Source of the DNA: Pseudomonas viridiflava
GTDB taxonomy: Bacteria; Pseudomonadota; Gammaproteobacteria; Pseudomonadales; Pseudomonadaceae
DNA: 64,000 nucleotides
Direction of reading: 5' to 3'
Assembly: GCF_900585905.1 (NCBI RefSeq)
Contig: NZ_UTVH01000034.1
Location: forward strand, 434,001-498,000
Shown: piece by piece, positions 36,717 to 49,913 of the stretch
How positions within the stretch are numbered: position 1 is the stretch's first letter
Layout of the letters: each line of letters starts with the position of its first letter
Made by a program: the position numbers and the translations under genes
Notes under the pieces: generated by a model
What the model was told of the DNA's origin: nothing
Databases searched by the model: none
The model's input: the letters and a program-made list of their open reading frames with translations, nothing else

Positions 36717-37078
36717 CAAACGTCACTAACCTGTCGCGTTCGGGCCTCTATGACTGGATGGCGCAGCGTGTATCTGCGGTCGTGCTCGCGGCTTATTTCA
36801 TCTTCCTGATCGGATACCTCGTTGCCCACCCGGGTCTCGACTACGCCCATTGGCATGCACTGTTCTCCAATAACTGGATGCGCATTTTCAGTCTCCTGGC
36901 CCTGGCTGCCCTTGGCGCTCACGCCTGGGTTGGCATGTGGACCATCGCTACCGACTACCTGACGCCGATGGCGCTGGGCAAGTCAGCGACGACTGTGCGT
37001 TTCCTTTTCCAGGCGGTATGCGGCGTTGCGATGTTCGCTTACTTCGTCTGGGGTGTGCAGATTCTTTGGGGTATCTGA
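36710..37078 (+). CDS. sdhD: Succinate dehydrogenase membrane anchor subunit D
   Basis: A 122-residue protein with three membrane helices. DWMAQRVSAVVLAAY begins helix 1, and GAHAWVGMWTIATDY in helix 2 carries the haem-ligand His. GGGAG is 7 nt before the ATG at 36710; the ATG two codons earlier is too near. It overlaps sdhC by 7 nt. Confidence 0.92.
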   Translation: MVTNVTNLSRSGLYDWMAQRVSAVVLAAYFIFLIGYLVAHPGLDYAHWHALFSNNWMRIFSLLALAALGAHAWVGMWTIATDYLTPMALGKSATTVRFLFQAVCGVAMFAYFVWGVQILWGI

Positions 37079-37081
37079 TCC

Positions 37082-38854
37082 ATGGCTAACATTAATACGC
37101 TTTCATTCGACGCCATCATCATTGGTGGCGGTGGTGCGGGTATGCGCGCTGCCTTGCAACTGGCGCAGGGCGGTCACAAGACTGCCGTGGTCACCAAGGT
37201 ATTTCCGACCCGTTCCCACACTGTATCTGCCCAGGGCGGCATCACCTGCGCCATCGCGTCAGCCGACCCAAATGATGACTGGCGCTGGCACATGTACGAT
37301 ACCGTCAAGGGTTCCGACTACATCGGTGATCAGGACGCTATCGAGTACATGTGTTCAGTAGGCCCCGAAGCCGTGTTCGAGCTCGAGCACATGGGTCTGC
37401 CGTTCTCGCGTACCGAACAGGGCCGCATCTATCAGCGTCCTTTCGGTGGCCAGTCCAAGGACTTCGGCAAGGGCGGCCAGGCTGCACGTACGTGTGCCGC
37501 TGCCGACCGTACCGGTCACGCACTGCTGCACACGCTGTACCAGGCCAACCTGAAAGCCGGCACTGTGTTCCTCAATGAATACTATGCAGTGGACCTGGTG
37601 AAGAACCAGGACGGCGCATTCGTGGGCATTATCGCCATCTGCATCGAAACCGGTGAAACCTCGTACATTCGCTCCAACGCGACCGTGCTGGCTACCGGTG
37701 GCGCGGGCCGTATCTACTCGTCTACCACCAACGCCCTGATCAATACCGGTGACGGCATCGGCATGGCGCTGCGTGCAGGCGTGCCGGTCCAGGACATCGA
37801 AATGTGGCAGTTCCACCCGACCGGTATCGCCGGTGCCGGGGTACTGGTGACGGAAGGCTGCCGCGGTGAAGGCGGTTACCTGATCAACAAGCATGGCGAG
37901 CGTTTCATGGAGCGCTATGCGCCCAACGCCAAGGACCTTGCCGGTCGTGACGTGGTTGCGCGTTCCATGGTCAAGGAAATCATCGCCGGTAACGGCTGTG
38001 GTCCTGACGGCGATCACGTGATGCTCAAGCTCGATCACCTGGGTGAGGAAGTGCTGCACAGTCGTCTGCCAGGGATCATGGAGTTGTCCAAGACCTTCGC
38101 TCACGTCGATCCTGCTGTCGCGCCGATTCCTGTCGTGCCGACCTGCCATTACATGATGGGCGGTGTTGCCACCAACATTCATGGTCAGGCGATCACTCAG
38201 GACGCTGCTGGCGTCGACCAGATCATTCCGGGCCTGTTTGCCGTAGGCGAAGTGGCCTGCGTATCGGTACACGGTGCCAACCGTCTGGGCGGCAACTCGC
38301 TGCTCGACCTGGTAGTGTTCGGTCGTGCCGCCGGTCTGCACCTCGAGCAGGCGCTGAACGAAGGTGTCGACTATCGTCGCGCTTCGGAAACCGATATCGA
38401 TGCTGCGCTGGAACGCCTCAGTGGCATCAATAACCGTACCGAAGGCGAAGACGTCGCCTCCCTGCGTAAAGAGCTGCAAAGCTGCATGCAGAACTACTTC
38501 GGTGTATTCCGCACTGGCGAATACATGCAGAAGGGCATCGCCCAGTTGGCCGATCTGCGTCAGCGCATCGCCAACGTCAAGATCAACGATAAGAGCCAGG
38601 CCTTCAACACGGCCCGTATCGAAGCGCTTGAATTGCAAAACCTGCTGGAAGTCGCTGAAGCTACCGCGATTGCCGCAGAACATCGTAAAGAGTCCCGCGG
38701 CGCTCACGCCCGTGAAGACTTTGAAGACCGCGACGACGAAAACTGGTTGTGCCACACCCTGTATTTCCCGGGTGACAAGCGCGTAACCAAGCGTGCCGTG
38801 AACTTCTCGCCAAAGACTGTTCCGACTTTTGAACCCAAGATTCGGACTTATTAA
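37082..38854 (+). CDS. sdhA: Succinate dehydrogenase flavoprotein subunit
   Basis: A 590-residue catalytic subunit (Complex II) oxidising succinate to fumarate. The FAD loop is [17 protein letters not shown] is bound covalently at H46 ([10 protein letters not shown]). The catalytic Arg is R401 in [19 protein letters not shown]. The length matches E. coli (588). It follows sdhD by 3 bp. Confidence 0.97.
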   Translation: MANINTLSFDAIIIGGGGAGMRAALQLAQGGHKTAVVTKVFPTRSHTVSAQGGITCAIASADPNDDWRWHMYDTVKGSDYIGDQDAIEYMCSVGPEAVFELEHMGLPFSRTEQGRIYQRPFGGQSKDFGKGGQAARTCAAADRTGHALLHTLYQANLKAGTVFLNEYYAVDLVKNQDGAFVGIIAICIETGETSYIRSNATVLATGGAGRIYSSTTNALINTGDGIGMALRAGVPVQDIEMWQFHPTGIAGAGVLVTEGCRGEGGYLINKHGERFMERYAPNAKDLAGRDVVARSMVKEIIAGNGCGPDGDHVMLKLDHLGEEVLHSRLPGIMELSKTFAHVDPAVAPIPVVPTCHYMMGGVATNIHGQAITQDAAGVDQIIPGLFAVGEVACVSVHGANRLGGNSLLDLVVFGRAAGLHLEQALNEGVDYRRASETDIDAALERLSGINNRTEGEDVASLRKELQSCMQNYFGVFRTGEYMQKGIAQLADLRQRIANVKINDKSQAFNTARIEALELQNLLEVAEATAIAAEHRKESRGAHAREDFEDRDDENWLCHTLYFPGDKRVTKRAVNFSPKTVPTFEPKIRTY

Positions 38855-38865
38855 GGGTGACCGAT

Positions 38866-39570
38866 ATGTTGCAAGTCAGTGTTTATCGCTATAACCCTGA
38901 TCAGGACGCCGCGCCGTTCATGCAGGAGTTTCAGGTCAATACAGACGGCAAGGACATCATGGTCCTGGACGTGCTGGCCCTGATCAAGGAACAGGACGAA
39001 GGCTTCTCCTATCGTCGTTCCTGCCGTGAGGGTGTTTGCGGCTCCGATGGCATGAACATCAACGGCAAGAACGGCCTGGCGTGCATTACGCCGCTGTCCG
39101 CCGTGATCAAAGGCAGCAAGCTGGTGGTGCGTCCGCTGCCAGGCTTGCCGGTCATTCGTGACCTGGTTGTCGATATGAGCATCTTCTACAAGCAGTATGA
39201 GAAGGTTAAGCCTTACCTGCTCAACGATACGCCGGCGCCAGCCATCGAACGCCTGCAGACCCCGGAAGAGCGTGAAAAGCTCGACGGTCTCTACGAGTGT
39301 ATTCTGTGCGCCTGCTGTTCGACATCCTGCCCGTCGTTCTGGTGGAACCCGGACAAATTCCTGGGTCCGGCCGCACTGCTGCAGGCTTATCGTTTCCTGG
39401 CTGACAGCCGCGACAACAAGACCGAAGAGCGTCTGGCTTCGCTCGATGACCCGTTCAGCGTATTCCGCTGCCGTGGGATCATGAACTGCGTCAACGTGTG
39501 TCCAAAGGGCCTGAATCCAACCAAGGCTATCGGTCACGTGCGCAGCATGCTTCTACAGAATGGCGTCTGA
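38866..39570 (+). CDS. sdhB: Succinate dehydrogenase iron-sulfur subunit
   Basis: A 234-residue protein. The 2Fe-2S ligands C53, C58, D61 and C73 include the Asp seen in E. coli. CILCACCSTSCP and CRGIMNCVNVCPKGLNP bind the 4Fe-4S and 3Fe-4S clusters. The ATG at 38866 has AAGGG 7-8 nt upstream; a GTG three codons earlier is less likely. It lies 11 bp after sdhA and ends the sdh unit. Confidence 0.96.
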   Translation: MLQVSVYRYNPDQDAAPFMQEFQVNTDGKDIMVLDVLALIKEQDEGFSYRRSCREGVCGSDGMNINGKNGLACITPLSAVIKGSKLVVRPLPGLPVIRDLVVDMSIFYKQYEKVKPYLLNDTPAPAIERLQTPEEREKLDGLYECILCACCSTSCPSFWWNPDKFLGPAALLQAYRFLADSRDNKTEERLASLDDPFSVFRCRGIMNCVNVCPKGLNPTKAIGHVRSMLLQNGV

Positions 39571-39648
39571 TTTGACAGTCACACCGTAATGCCGTAGTAC
39601 CCGTAACCGCTGCGGCGCAGGCTTCAACCGGCGCCGTAGTTCTAACCT

Positions 39649-39682
39649 GAGCAGCAGCCAATAAGGCTGCGGCTCTTATTTT
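39649..39682 (+). terminator. Terminator-like hairpin between sdhB and sucA
   Basis: GAGCAGCAGCC and GGCTGCGGCTC pair with one mismatch around loop AATAA and end in TTATTTT. It would end or reduce sdh read-through into sucA. Confidence 0.7.
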
Positions 39683-39747
39683 GAAGTAATAAGACCAGCA
39701 GGGGCATCCGGGCTGGTACCCGGACTATCTGCGTGATCCTTGGTGAC

Positions 39748-39776
39748 TTGATACAGTCGCTGCACATGACTATCTC
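39748..39776 (+). promoter_or_regulatory. Candidate sucA promoter
   Basis: TTGATA (39748-39753), 17-bp spacer, TATCTC (39771-39776), 55 bp before sucA. The hexamers are moderate, and it fits the terminator just upstream. Confidence 0.45.
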
Positions 39777-39830
39777 AGGTTTGCTGGAGTGTCTTCGCCG
39801 GTGGTGTCCCCTTACCGAGGGTGACCAAGC

Positions 39831-42662
39831 ATGCAAGAAAGCGTGATGCAGCGCATGTGGAACAGTGCCCACCTTTCCGGTGGTAACGCTGCCTATGTGG
39901 AAGAGCTCTATGAGCTCTACCTGCACGACCCTAACGCTGTGCCAGAGGAATGGCGCACCTACTTTCAGAAGTTGCCGGCCGACGGCAACTCTGCCACCGA
40001 TGTATCGCACTCGACGATTCGCGATCATTTCGTGCTGCTGGCCAAAAACCAGCGCCGCGCTCAGCCGGTGTCCGCCGGGAGCATGAGCAGCGAGCATGAA
40101 AAGAAACAGGTCGAAGTGTTGCGGCTCATCCAGGCTTACCGTATGCGCGGCCATCAGGCAGCCCAGCTCGACCCGCTTGGGCTGTGGCAGCGCACCGTGC
40201 CAGCTGACCTGTCGATCAATCATTACGGATTGACCAACGCTGACCTGGATACCACTTTCCGTGCTGGTGACTTGTTCATTGGCAAAGAGGAAGCGAGCCT
40301 ACGTGAAATTCACGACGTCTTACATCAGACATATTGCCGCACCATTGGCGCCGAGTTCACTCACATCGTGGATTCCGAGCAGCGCAACTGGTTCATGCAG
40401 CGTCTGGAAAGCGTTCGTGGCCGTCCTTCGTTCTCCGCCGACATCCAGAGCCACCTGCTCGAGCGCGTAACCGCGGCCGAGGGCCTGGAGAAATATCTGG
40501 GTACCAAATATCCGGGTACCAAGCGTTTCGGCCTGGAAGGCGGTGAAAGCCTGATCCCGATGCTGGACGAACTGATTCAACGATCCGGCTCGTATGGCAC
40601 CAAGGAAATCGTCATCGGCATGGCCCACCGTGGCCGTCTCAACGTGCTGGTCAACACCTTTGGCAAGAACCCGCGCGATCTGTTCGACGAGTTCGAAGGC
40701 AAGAAGAAGGTCGAGCTGGGCTCCGGTGACGTCAAGTATCACCAGGGCTTCTCGTCCAATGTGATGACCGCTGGCGGCGAAGTTCACCTCGCCATGGCGT
40801 TCAACCCGTCCCACCTGGAAATCGTTTCTCCGGTGGTCGAAGGTTCCGTTCGTGCCCGCCAGGATCGCCGCAACGATCCCAATGGTGACAAGGTTCTGCC
40901 TATTTCCCTGCACGGTGATGCTGCTTTCGCAGGGCAGGGCGTGGTCATGGAAACCTTCCAGATGTCGCAGACCCGCGGCTTCAAGACCGGTGGCACGATC
41001 CACATCGTCATCAACAACCAGGTGGGTTTCACCATCAGCAACCCGCTGGACTCGCGCTCCACCGAGTACGCCACCGACGTTGCCAAGATGATTCAGGCGC
41101 CGATTCTTCATGTCAACGGCGATGACCCTGAAGCCGTGGTGTTCGTGACCCAGTTGGCCATTGATTACCGCATGCAGTTCAAGCGTGACGTGGTCATCGA
41201 CCTCGTCTGCTATCGCCGCCGTGGTCACAACGAGGCCGACGAGCCGAGTGGCACGCAGCCGTTGATGTACCAGCAGATTACCAAACAGCGCACCACCCGT
41301 GAGCTGTACGCTGAAAGCCTGATCAAGGCTGGCGTGCTGGATGACGCTCGCGTACAGGCCAAGATCGACGACTACCGCAATGCGCTGGACAACGGTCTGC
41401 ATGTGGTGAAGAGCCTGGTCAAGGAACCGAACAAAGAGCTGTTCGTCGACTGGCGTCCGTATCTGGGCCATGCCTGGACCGCACGTCACGACACCCGCTT
41501 CGATCTCAAGACCCTGCAGGAGCTGTCAGCCAAGCTGATGGAGCTGCCAGAAGGTTTTGTGGTCCAGCGTCAGGTGCAGAAAATCTACGAAGATCGCCAG
41601 AAGATGCAAGTCGGTGGCCTGCCAATCAACTGGGGTTACGCCGAAACCATGGCATACGCGACCCTGGCGTTTGAAGGTCATCCGATTCGCATGACTGGCC
41701 AGGACATCGGCCGCGGTACGTTCTCGCACCGTCATGCCGTGTTGCACAACCAGAAAGACGCCGGGACTTACATCCCGCTGCAGAATCTGTATGCCGGCCA
41801 ACCGCGTTTCGACTTGTATGACTCTTTCCTTTCGGAAGAAGCAGTGCTGGCCTTCGAATATGGCTACTCGACCACCGAGCCCAATGCGCTGGTGATCTGG
41901 GAAGCCCAGTTCGGCGACTTCGCCAACGGTGCGCAAGTGGTTATCGACCAGTTCATCACCAGCGGCGAACACAAGTGGGGCCGTCTGTGCGGTCTGACCA
42001 TGTTGCTGCCCCACGGTTACGAAGGGCAGGGCCCGGAGCACTCGTCCGCACGTCTTGAGCGTTATCTGCAAGGGTGTGCCGAGCACAACATCCAGGTGTG
42101 CGTACCGACTACGCCAGCGCAGATCTATCACCTGCTGCGTCGTCAGGTCATTCGTCCACTGCGCAAACCGCTGATCGTGCTGACACCGAAGTCGCTGCTG
42201 CGCCACAAGCTGGCTGTTTCGACCCTGGAAGATCTCGCCGAAGGTTCGTTCCAAACCGTCATCCCGGAAATCGATACCCTCGATCCGGCCAAGGTGACAC
42301 GTCTGGTGCTGTGTGGCGGCAAGGTTTACTACGACCTGCTGGAAAAACGCCGTGCCGAAGGCCGTGAAGATATCGCCATCGTGCGTATCGAGCAGCTGTA
42401 CCCGTTCCCGGAAGATGACCTGATGGAGGCCATCGCGCCTTACACCAACCTGCAGAACGTAGCGTGGTGTCAGGAAGAACCGATGAACCAGGGCGCCTGG
42501 TACAGCAGTCAGCACCACCTGCGTCGCAGCATGGGCAATCACAACCGCAATCTCGTGCTCGAGTATGCCGGTCGTGACGCGTCCGCCGCGCCTGCGTGTG
42601 GTTACGCCTCGATGCACGCCGAGCAGCAGGAAAAACTGCTCCGGGATGCTTTCACTGTTTAA
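39831..42662 (+). CDS. sucA: 2-oxoglutarate dehydrogenase E1 component
   Basis: A 943-residue TPP enzyme that decarboxylates 2-oxoglutarate and passes succinyl to SucB. Seen: the short N-terminal segment ([20 protein letters not shown]) that binds E2/E3, [13 protein letters not shown], the TPP motif starting GDDPEA and ending at the [11 protein letters not shown] segment, and the C-terminal transketolase-like half ([15 protein letters not shown]). The length is typical. sucB follows after 41 bp. Confidence 0.97.
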   Translation: MQESVMQRMWNSAHLSGGNAAYVEELYELYLHDPNAVPEEWRTYFQKLPADGNSATDVSHSTIRDHFVLLAKNQRRAQPVSAGSMSSEHEKKQVEVLRLIQAYRMRGHQAAQLDPLGLWQRTVPADLSINHYGLTNADLDTTFRAGDLFIGKEEASLREIHDVLHQTYCRTIGAEFTHIVDSEQRNWFMQRLESVRGRPSFSADIQSHLLERVTAAEGLEKYLGTKYPGTKRFGLEGGESLIPMLDELIQRSGSYGTKEIVIGMAHRGRLNVLVNTFGKNPRDLFDEFEGKKKVELGSGDVKYHQGFSSNVMTAGGEVHLAMAFNPSHLEIVSPVVEGSVRARQDRRNDPNGDKVLPISLHGDAAFAGQGVVMETFQMSQTRGFKTGGTIHIVINNQVGFTISNPLDSRSTEYATDVAKMIQAPILHVNGDDPEAVVFVTQLAIDYRMQFKRDVVIDLVCYRRRGHNEADEPSGTQPLMYQQITKQRTTRELYAESLIKAGVLDDARVQAKIDDYRNALDNGLHVVKSLVKEPNKELFVDWRPYLGHAWTARHDTRFDLKTLQELSAKLMELPEGFVVQRQVQKIYEDRQKMQVGGLPINWGYAETMAYATLAFEGHPIRMTGQDIGRGTFSHRHAVLHNQKDAGTYIPLQNLYAGQPRFDLYDSFLSEEAVLAFEYGYSTTEPNALVIWEAQFGDFANGAQVVIDQFITSGEHKWGRLCGLTMLLPHGYEGQGPEHSSARLERYLQGCAEHNIQVCVPTTPAQIYHLLRRQVIRPLRKPLIVLTPKSLLRHKLAVSTLEDLAEGSFQTVIPEIDTLDPAKVTRLVLCGGKVYYDLLEKRRAEGREDIAIVRIEQLYPFPEDDLMEAIAPYTNLQNVAWCQEEPMNQGAWYSSQHHLRRSMGNHNRNLVLEYAGRDASAAPACGYASMHAEQQEKLLRDAFTV

Positions 42663-42703
42663 CGCCTTCGTGCATTAGAAACCGAATTAAGGAATTACAG
42701 ATA

Positions 42704-43933
42704 ATGGCTATCGAGATCAAAGCCCCCTCTTTCCCGGAATCAGTTGCCGACGGCACCATTTCCAAGTGGCACAAGCAGCCGGGCGAAGCGGTAAAACGTG
42801 ACGAGCTGCTGGTCGACATCGAGACTGACAAGGTCGTACTCGAAGTGCTGGCCGAAGCTGACGGCGTGCTGGCATCGATCGTGAAGGGCGAGGGCGAAAT
42901 CGTCCTGTCCAATGAACTGATTGCAACTCTGGACGCGGGCGGCACTGCTTCCGCTGCTCCGGCTGCCGCCGCTGCTGCTCCAGCTGCTGCCCCTGCTGCA
43001 GCTACTGCTCCGGCCGGTGCTGACGAAGAAGATTCGGTGGCTGCGCCTGCTGCTCGCAAAATTGCTGAAGAAAACGGCATCAATCTGGCCAGCGTCAAGG
43101 GCACTGGTAAAGATGGTCGCGTCACCAAGGAAGACGTGGTGGCCGCTGTTGAAGCCAAGAAATCCGCGCCTGCCGCTGCCCCGGCTGCCAAACCAGCTGC
43201 CGCTGCTGCTCCAGTGGTTGCAGTGGGTGATCGCACCGAGAAGCGCGTACCGATGACTCGCGTGCGTGCCACCGTTGCCAAGCGTCTGGTTGAAGCTCAA
43301 TCGAACATGGCGATGCTGACCACCTTCAACGAAGTTGACATGACGGAAGTCATGGCACTGCGTTCGAAGTACAAGGATCTGTTCGAGAAGTCCAACAATG
43401 GCGTGCGTCTGGGCTTCATGTCGTTCTTCGTGAAGGCCACCACCGAAGCGTTGAAGCGCTTCCCGGCAGTCAACGCTTCGATCGACGGTTCCGACATCGT
43501 TTACCACGGCTACGCTGACGTGGGTGTTGCTGTATCCAGCGACCGTGGCCTGGTGGTTCCGGTGCTGCGCAATGCCGAACAGATGAGCCTGGCTGAAATC
43601 GAAGGCGGCATCGCTGCATTTGGCAAGAAGGCCCGTGACGGCAAGCTGTCCATCGATGAAATGACCGGCGGTACGTTCACCATCACTAACGGTGGTACTT
43701 TTGGTTCGATGATGTCGACACCGATCGTCAACCCGCCGCAAGCGGCAATCCTGGGCATGCACAACATTCTGCAGCGTCCGATGGCGGTCAATGGTCAAGT
43801 GGTGATTCGTCCGATGATGTATCTGGCGCTGTCCTACGATCACCGTCTGATCGATGGCAAGGAAGCAGTGACCTTCCTGGTCACCATCAAGAATCTGCTG
43901 GAAGATCCGGCGCGTCTGCTGCTGGATATCTGA
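42704..43933 (+). CDS. sucB: Dihydrolipoyl succinyltransferase (E2 of 2-oxoglutarate dehydrogenase)
   Basis: A 409-residue protein. One lipoyl domain (1-80) with lipoyl-lysine K43 (ETDKVV), an Ala/Pro-rich linker, the E1/E3-binding domain ([30 protein letters not shown], about 112-145), a second linker, and the catalytic domain with H380 and D384 (DHRLIDG). The single lipoyl domain and the position after sucA mark it as the succinyl, not acetyl, transferase. The start [13 protein letters not shown] follows AAGGAA. Confidence 0.96.
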   Translation: MAIEIKAPSFPESVADGTISKWHKQPGEAVKRDELLVDIETDKVVLEVLAEADGVLASIVKGEGEIVLSNELIATLDAGGTASAAPAAAAAAPAAAPAAATAPAGADEEDSVAAPAARKIAEENGINLASVKGTGKDGRVTKEDVVAAVEAKKSAPAAAPAAKPAAAAAPVVAVGDRTEKRVPMTRVRATVAKRLVEAQSNMAMLTTFNEVDMTEVMALRSKYKDLFEKSNNGVRLGFMSFFVKATTEALKRFPAVNASIDGSDIVYHGYADVGVAVSSDRGLVVPVLRNAEQMSLAEIEGGIAAFGKKARDGKLSIDEMTGGTFTITNGGTFGSMMSTPIVNPPQAAILGMHNILQRPMAVNGQVVIRPMMYLALSYDHRLIDGKEAVTFLVTIKNLLEDPARLLLDI

Positions 43934-43940
43934 TTCAAGG

Positions 43941-45542
<1,602 letters not shown>

Positions 45543-45557
45543 GACAACAAGAGAAAC

Positions 45558-45716
45558 CACGACGGACTGCCCGTCGTGAGCCTGCGTTCAAGGCTCACCG
45601 CGGAATGTCCGCCGGACTCGACCTCCGGACGCTTCCTGAAGGAAGTGCCTGAGTAGCGGTCACAGGTGGTGCGGCACGCCAGACGTGCAGCACCGAATGC
45701 GCAGTACCTAACGAAG
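45558..45716 (+). other. Structured spacer between lpd and sucC
   Basis: It holds hairpins CACGACGG/CCGTCGTG (45558-45578) and GTGAGCC/GGCTCAC (45576-45598), which share three bases and so cannot both form fully. A further stem CGGCACG...CGTGC lies near 45680. No T-run follows any stem. It may set relative sucCD expression or be an mRNA processing site. Confidence 0.45.
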
Positions 45717-45728
45717 ACGGTAATAAGC

Positions 45729-46895
45729 ATGAATCTCCACGAGTATCAGGGTAAGCAGCTGTTCGCTGAGTACGGCCTGCCAGTATCCAAAGGCTACGCA
45801 GTAGACACCCCGGAAGCGGCAGCAGAAGCGTGCGACAAGATTGGCGGAACCGAGTGGGTCGTCAAAGCCCAGGTTCACGCCGGTGGTCGCGGCAAAGCGG
45901 GCGGCGTGAAGCTGGTTCGCAGCAAAGAAGACGCTGCAGCGTTCGCTCAGCAGTGGCTGGGCAAGCGTCTGGTGACTTACCAGACTGACGCCAATGGCCA
46001 GCCAGTGACCAAGATCCTGGTTGAGTCCTGCACTGACATCGCCAAAGAGCTGTACCTGGGCGCTGTAGTGGACCGTTCGAGCCGCCGCATCGTGTTCATG
46101 GCGTCCACCGAAGGTGGCGTGGACATCGAGAAAATCGCTCACGACACGCCTGAGAAAATTCTCAAGGCCACTATCGATCCACTGGTGGGCGCTCAGCCAT
46201 TCCAGGGCCGTGATCTGGCTTTCCAGCTGGGTCTGGAAGGCAAGCAGGTCACTCAGTTCGCCAAGATCTTCACCGGTCTGGCCAAACTGTTCCAGGATCA
46301 CGATCTGGCACTGCTGGAAGTGAACCCGCTGGTGATCAAGGCTGACGGCGATCTGCACTGCCTGGACGCCAAGATCAACATCGACGCCAACGCCATATAC
46401 CGTCAGCCAAAGCTGAAGGCTTTCCACGATCCATCCCAGGATGATCCGCGCGAAGCCCACGCTGCCAAGTTCGAACTGAACTACGTGGCGCTGGAAGGCA
46501 ACATCGGCTGCATGGTCAACGGTGCCGGTCTGGCCATGGGTACCATGGACATCGTCAACCTGCATGGCGGCAAGCCAGCCAACTTCCTTGACGTCGGTGG
46601 TGGTGCAACCAAGGAACGCGTTACCGAAGCGTTCAAGATCATCTTGTCCGACACCAATGTCGCGGCAGTACTGGTCAACATCTTCGGCGGCATCGTTCGT
46701 TGCGACATGATTGCCGAAGGCATCATCGGTGCAGTGAAAGAAGTCGGCGTGAAAATCCCGGTGGTTGTGCGCCTTGAAGGCAACAACGCTGAACTGGGCG
46801 CCAAAGTACTGGCAGAAAGCGGTTTGAACATCATCGCGGCTACCAGCCTGACCGACGCTGCTCAACAAGTTGTCAAAGCTGCGGAGGGCAAGTAA
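45729..46895 (+). CDS. sucC: Succinyl-CoA synthetase beta subunit
   Basis: A 388-residue ATP-grasp subunit starting [39 protein letters not shown] binds [12 protein letters not shown] holds the metal and phosphate contacts, and [16 protein letters not shown] the CoA-ligase part. With SucD it makes ATP (or GTP) from succinyl-CoA. The ATG at 45729 is preferred; an in-frame extension to 45666 lies in the structured spacer. Its stop overlaps sucD (TAATG). Confidence 0.97.
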   Translation: MNLHEYQGKQLFAEYGLPVSKGYAVDTPEAAAEACDKIGGTEWVVKAQVHAGGRGKAGGVKLVRSKEDAAAFAQQWLGKRLVTYQTDANGQPVTKILVESCTDIAKELYLGAVVDRSSRRIVFMASTEGGVDIEKIAHDTPEKILKATIDPLVGAQPFQGRDLAFQLGLEGKQVTQFAKIFTGLAKLFQDHDLALLEVNPLVIKADGDLHCLDAKINIDANAIYRQPKLKAFHDPSQDDPREAHAAKFELNYVALEGNIGCMVNGAGLAMGTMDIVNLHGGKPANFLDVGGGATKERVTEAFKIILSDTNVAAVLVNIFGGIVRCDMIAEGIIGAVKEVGVKIPVVVRLEGNNAELGAKVLAESGLNIIAATSLTDAAQQVVKAAEGK

Positions 46896-47779
46896 TGAGC
46901 GTCCTGATCAATAAAGACACCAAAGTAATCTGCCAGGGCTTCACCGGTTCGCAGGGTACTTTCCACTCCGAACAAGCCATTGCCTACGGCACCAAAATGG
47001 TTGGCGGCGTGACCCCAGGCAAGGGTGGCACCACGCACCTGAACCTGCCAGTGTTCAACACTGTCAGCGAAGCTGTAGAGAAAACCGGCGCAACCGCCAG
47101 TGTCATCTATGTTCCAGCGCCATTCTGCAAGGACTCCATCCTTGAAGCAGCGTTCGGCGGCATCAAGCTGATCGTCTGCATCACCGAAGGCATCCCGACC
47201 ATCGACATGCTGGAAGCCAAGGTCAAGTGCGACGAGCTGGGCGTAGTCCTGATCGGTCCTAACTGCCCAGGCGTTATCACCCCGGGCGAGTGCAAGATCG
47301 GCATCATGCCAGGTCACATTCACTTGCCAGGCAAAGTAGGCATCGTGTCGCGTTCCGGCACCCTGACTTACGAAGCTGTGAAGCAGACCACTGACGCCGG
47401 TTTCGGCCAGTCGACCTGCGTCGGTATCGGTGGTGACCCGATTCCGGGTTCGAACTTCATCGACATCCTGAAACTGTTCCAGGAAGACCCGCAGACCGAA
47501 GCGATCGTCATGATCGGCGAGATCGGCGGTTCGGCTGAAGAAGAAGCGGCTGCCTACATCAAGGCACACGTGACCAAGCCGGTTGTTTCCTACATCGCTG
47601 GTGTGACTGCTCCTCCGGGCAAGCGCATGGGCCATGCTGGCGCAATCATCTCTGGCGGCAAAGGCACTGCAGACGAGAAATTCGCTGCGCTGCAGGACGC
47701 AGGTGTAAAAACCGTACGTTCGCTGGCAGACATCGGCAAGGCCCTGGCTGAGCTGACCGGTTGGGAAGTCAAAAAGTAA
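46895..47779 (+). CDS. sucD: Succinyl-CoA synthetase alpha subunit
   Basis: A 294-residue protein with the Rossmann CoA-binding domain ([20 protein letters not shown]) and the phosphorylated H247 ([17 protein letters not shown]), one residue off E. coli H246. The length is typical. It is translationally linked to sucC by a 1-nt overlap and followed by a strong terminator. Confidence 0.97.
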   Translation: MSVLINKDTKVICQGFTGSQGTFHSEQAIAYGTKMVGGVTPGKGGTTHLNLPVFNTVSEAVEKTGATASVIYVPAPFCKDSILEAAFGGIKLIVCITEGIPTIDMLEAKVKCDELGVVLIGPNCPGVITPGECKIGIMPGHIHLPGKVGIVSRSGTLTYEAVKQTTDAGFGQSTCVGIGGDPIPGSNFIDILKLFQEDPQTEAIVMIGEIGGSAEEEAAAYIKAHVTKPVVSYIAGVTAPPGKRMGHAGAIISGGKGTADEKFAALQDAGVKTVRSLADIGKALAELTGWEVKK

Positions 47780-47809
47780 GCATTTTGCTTGTTTGATTGA
47801 TTGACCTGC

Positions 47810-47836
47810 AAAGGCCACCTTCGGGTGGCCTTTGTG
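47810..47836 (+). terminator. Terminator after sucD
   Basis: A 10-bp perfect stem AAAGGCCACC / GGTGGCCTTT with a TTCG loop. The T-tail is short (TTTGT). Confidence 0.85.
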
Positions 47837-47860
47837 CGTTTCGGGTAGTGGTTTCGCGCC

Positions 47861-48175
47861 CGTCGTAACCTCCGGCAGCTCCTGCGAAATTCCGAGATCA
47901 CCCAACTTGTAGGAGCGAACGTTCGCGAAGCGATGTGGCTGACACTCCGCTTCGCGCGCGTCTTAACCTCCGGCAGCTCATGCGAAATTCCGAGATCATC
48001 CAAGTTGTAGGAGCGAACTTGTTCGCGAGGCGATGTGGCTGACACTCCGCTTCGCGCGCGTCTTAACCTCCGGCAGCTCATGCGAAATTCCGAGATCACC
48101 CAACCTGTAGGAGCGAACTTGTTCGCGAGGCGATGTGGCTGACACTCCGCTTCGCGAACAAGTTCGCTCCTACAG
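47861..48175. repeat. Three tandem about-100-bp units built from REPs, family 2
   Basis: Units begin at 47861, 47959 and 48059 with CGTC(G/T)TAACCTCCGGCAG and each contains TGTAGGAGCGAAC...TTCGCGA and GTGGCTGACACTCCGCTTCG. The first is 98 bp (GAACGTTCGCG), the second 100 bp (GAACTTGTTCGCG). The third unit ends in the inverted AACAAGTTCGCTCCTACA, closing a full REPIN. The rest of the gap (48176-48503) shows no gene. Confidence 0.9.
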
Positions 48176-48503
48176 ATCCGCGTATCTCAAACAAATTTGC
48201 ACGCGGCCCTGCGCATCAAGGTCGGAGTGCGGGTAGGCCGAGCGCTATAAGGCGCAACCAGAATTGGCGGTCACGCTGCAAAGGTATCCATGACCATGTC
48301 CCAAAACCACGCGTTCATCGGTCATGCCGCCCTCTATTAGTGCAAAAACAGCGCAAATTGGTTAGGCTAGCTGCCGTTTTGTGCCTCGCGACGCCCACAA
48401 GGCATCGTTGCACACACGCTGTCCTAAAAGGATCGGCAAGAATTTCCCCCACTCAGCGGGAAATCGCCCCCCAATTTTCCGATTCCGAAGTGTGGTTTCT
48501 CAA

Positions 48504-49817
48504 ATGAAAGTGTTGAAAGGTCAGGACATCCTGGCACTCGGCTTCATGACCTTCGCCCTGTTCGTCGGGGCTGGCAATATCATCTTCCCGCCCATCGTCG
48601 GCCTGCAGGCAGGGCCCAATGTCTGGATTGCCGCCCTTGGCTTTCTGGTCACCGCAGTAGGCCTGCCGGTGATTACGGTCATCGCCCTGGCGCGCGTCGG
48701 CGGCGCCATGGATGCGCTCAGCAGCCCTATCGGCAAAGTGGCTGGGAGCGTGCTGGCGGCGGTCTGCTATCTGGCGGTAGGGCCGCTGTTCGCCACACCG
48801 CGCACGGCCACCGTGTCATTTGAAGTGGGGCTTGCGCCCATCACCGGTGACAGCGCAACTGCACTCTTTCTCTACAGCCTGGTGTATTTTCTCGTGGTGT
48901 TCTGGGTCTCGCTTTACCCAGGTCGACTGCTCGACACCGTAGGCCGCTTTCTTGCGCCGCTGAAAATCATCGCCCTGGCTGTTCTGGGAATTGCCGCGTT
49001 CGCGCTGCCAGCCGGGGAGGTCGGAGTGGCAGAGCCTGCCTATCAGGCCGCGCCGTTTTCCCAGGGCTTCATCAATGGCTACCTGACGATGGACACGCTG
49101 GGCGCGCTGGTATTCGGCATCGTTATCGTCAACGCCATTCGCTCCCGGGGGGTTGAATCGCCGCGATTGATTACGCGTTACGCGATCATTGCCGGTCTGA
49201 TCGCGGGCCTGGGGCTTGCGCTGGTATACATCAGCCTGTTCCGCCTTGGATCTGCCAGCCATTCGGTGGCAGAAGGGGCAAGTAACGGCGCCGCTGTATT
49301 GCACGCTTACGTGCAACACACCTTTGGCTCGCTGGGTAGCGGATTCCTTGCCGTGCTGATTTCCCTGGCGTGCCTGGTCACTGCGGTAGGCCTGACCTGC
49401 GCCTGTGCCGAGTACTTCGCCAAGGTGCTGCCGCTGTCCTACAAGACCCTGGTGATCATGCTTGCCGGGTTTTCGCTGCTGGTATCGAATCTGGGCTTGA
49501 CCAAGCTGATCCTGTTTTCGATCCCGGTGCTGACGGCGATCTACCCGCCATGCATCGTTCTGGTCGCCTTGAGCTTCTGCAAGAGCTTCTGGCACTCACA
49601 GGGTCGAATCGTCGCGCCGGTGATGCTGACGGCGTTTGTCTGCGGCCTGATCGACGCGCTCAAGGGTGCAGGCCTGGCCGAACAAATGCCTCGCGTGCTG
49701 GCTGACTTGCCGCTGAGCGAGCAGGGGCTGGCGTGGCTGGTGCCTTCACTCATCGTGCTGGTCATAGCCTTCATCTGTGATCGGGTGCTGGGCAAGCGCA
49801 GTGAGGCGCTGGCCTGA
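48504..49817 (+). CDS. brnQ: Branched-chain amino acid transport carrier (LIVCS family)
   Basis: A 437-residue inner-membrane sodium symporter for Leu, Ile and Val with about 12 hydrophobic helices. The opening [23 protein letters not shown] and the later [15 protein letters not shown] are LIVCS signatures. The P. aeruginosa equivalent next to sucD is braB. MKVLKGQD is chosen as start although I see no clear Shine-Dalgarno before 48504; starts further upstream would read the intergenic region. Confidence 0.93.
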   Translation: MKVLKGQDILALGFMTFALFVGAGNIIFPPIVGLQAGPNVWIAALGFLVTAVGLPVITVIALARVGGAMDALSSPIGKVAGSVLAAVCYLAVGPLFATPRTATVSFEVGLAPITGDSATALFLYSLVYFLVVFWVSLYPGRLLDTVGRFLAPLKIIALAVLGIAAFALPAGEVGVAEPAYQAAPFSQGFINGYLTMDTLGALVFGIVIVNAIRSRGVESPRLITRYAIIAGLIAGLGLALVYISLFRLGSASHSVAEGASNGAAVLHAYVQHTFGSLGSGFLAVLISLACLVTAVGLTCACAEYFAKVLPLSYKTLVIMLAGFSLLVSNLGLTKLILFSIPVLTAIYPPCIVLVALSFCKSFWHSQGRIVAPVMLTAFVCGLIDALKGAGLAEQMPRVLADLPLSEQGLAWLVPSLIVLVIAFICDRVLGKRSEALA

Positions 49818-49867
49818 TCGTCAATGGGGCAGGGCGGGCAGCGGTTGGCTGACCAAAACCGAGACAA

Positions 49868-49895
49868 AATAAAGCCCGCATCAGCGGGCTTTATT
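49868..49895. terminator. Bidirectional terminator, brnQ / lipoprotein
   Basis: A 12-bp perfect stem AATAAAGCCCGC / GCGGGCTTTATT with loop ATCA between two convergent genes. Confidence 0.93.
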
Positions 49896-49913
49896 GTCTG
49901 AAAACGTCTCAGC

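Noticed and set aside
47861..48175. CRISPR array
   Set aside because: The units are about 100 bp, almost identical throughout with no variable spacers, and are built from REP palindromes; no cas genes are near.
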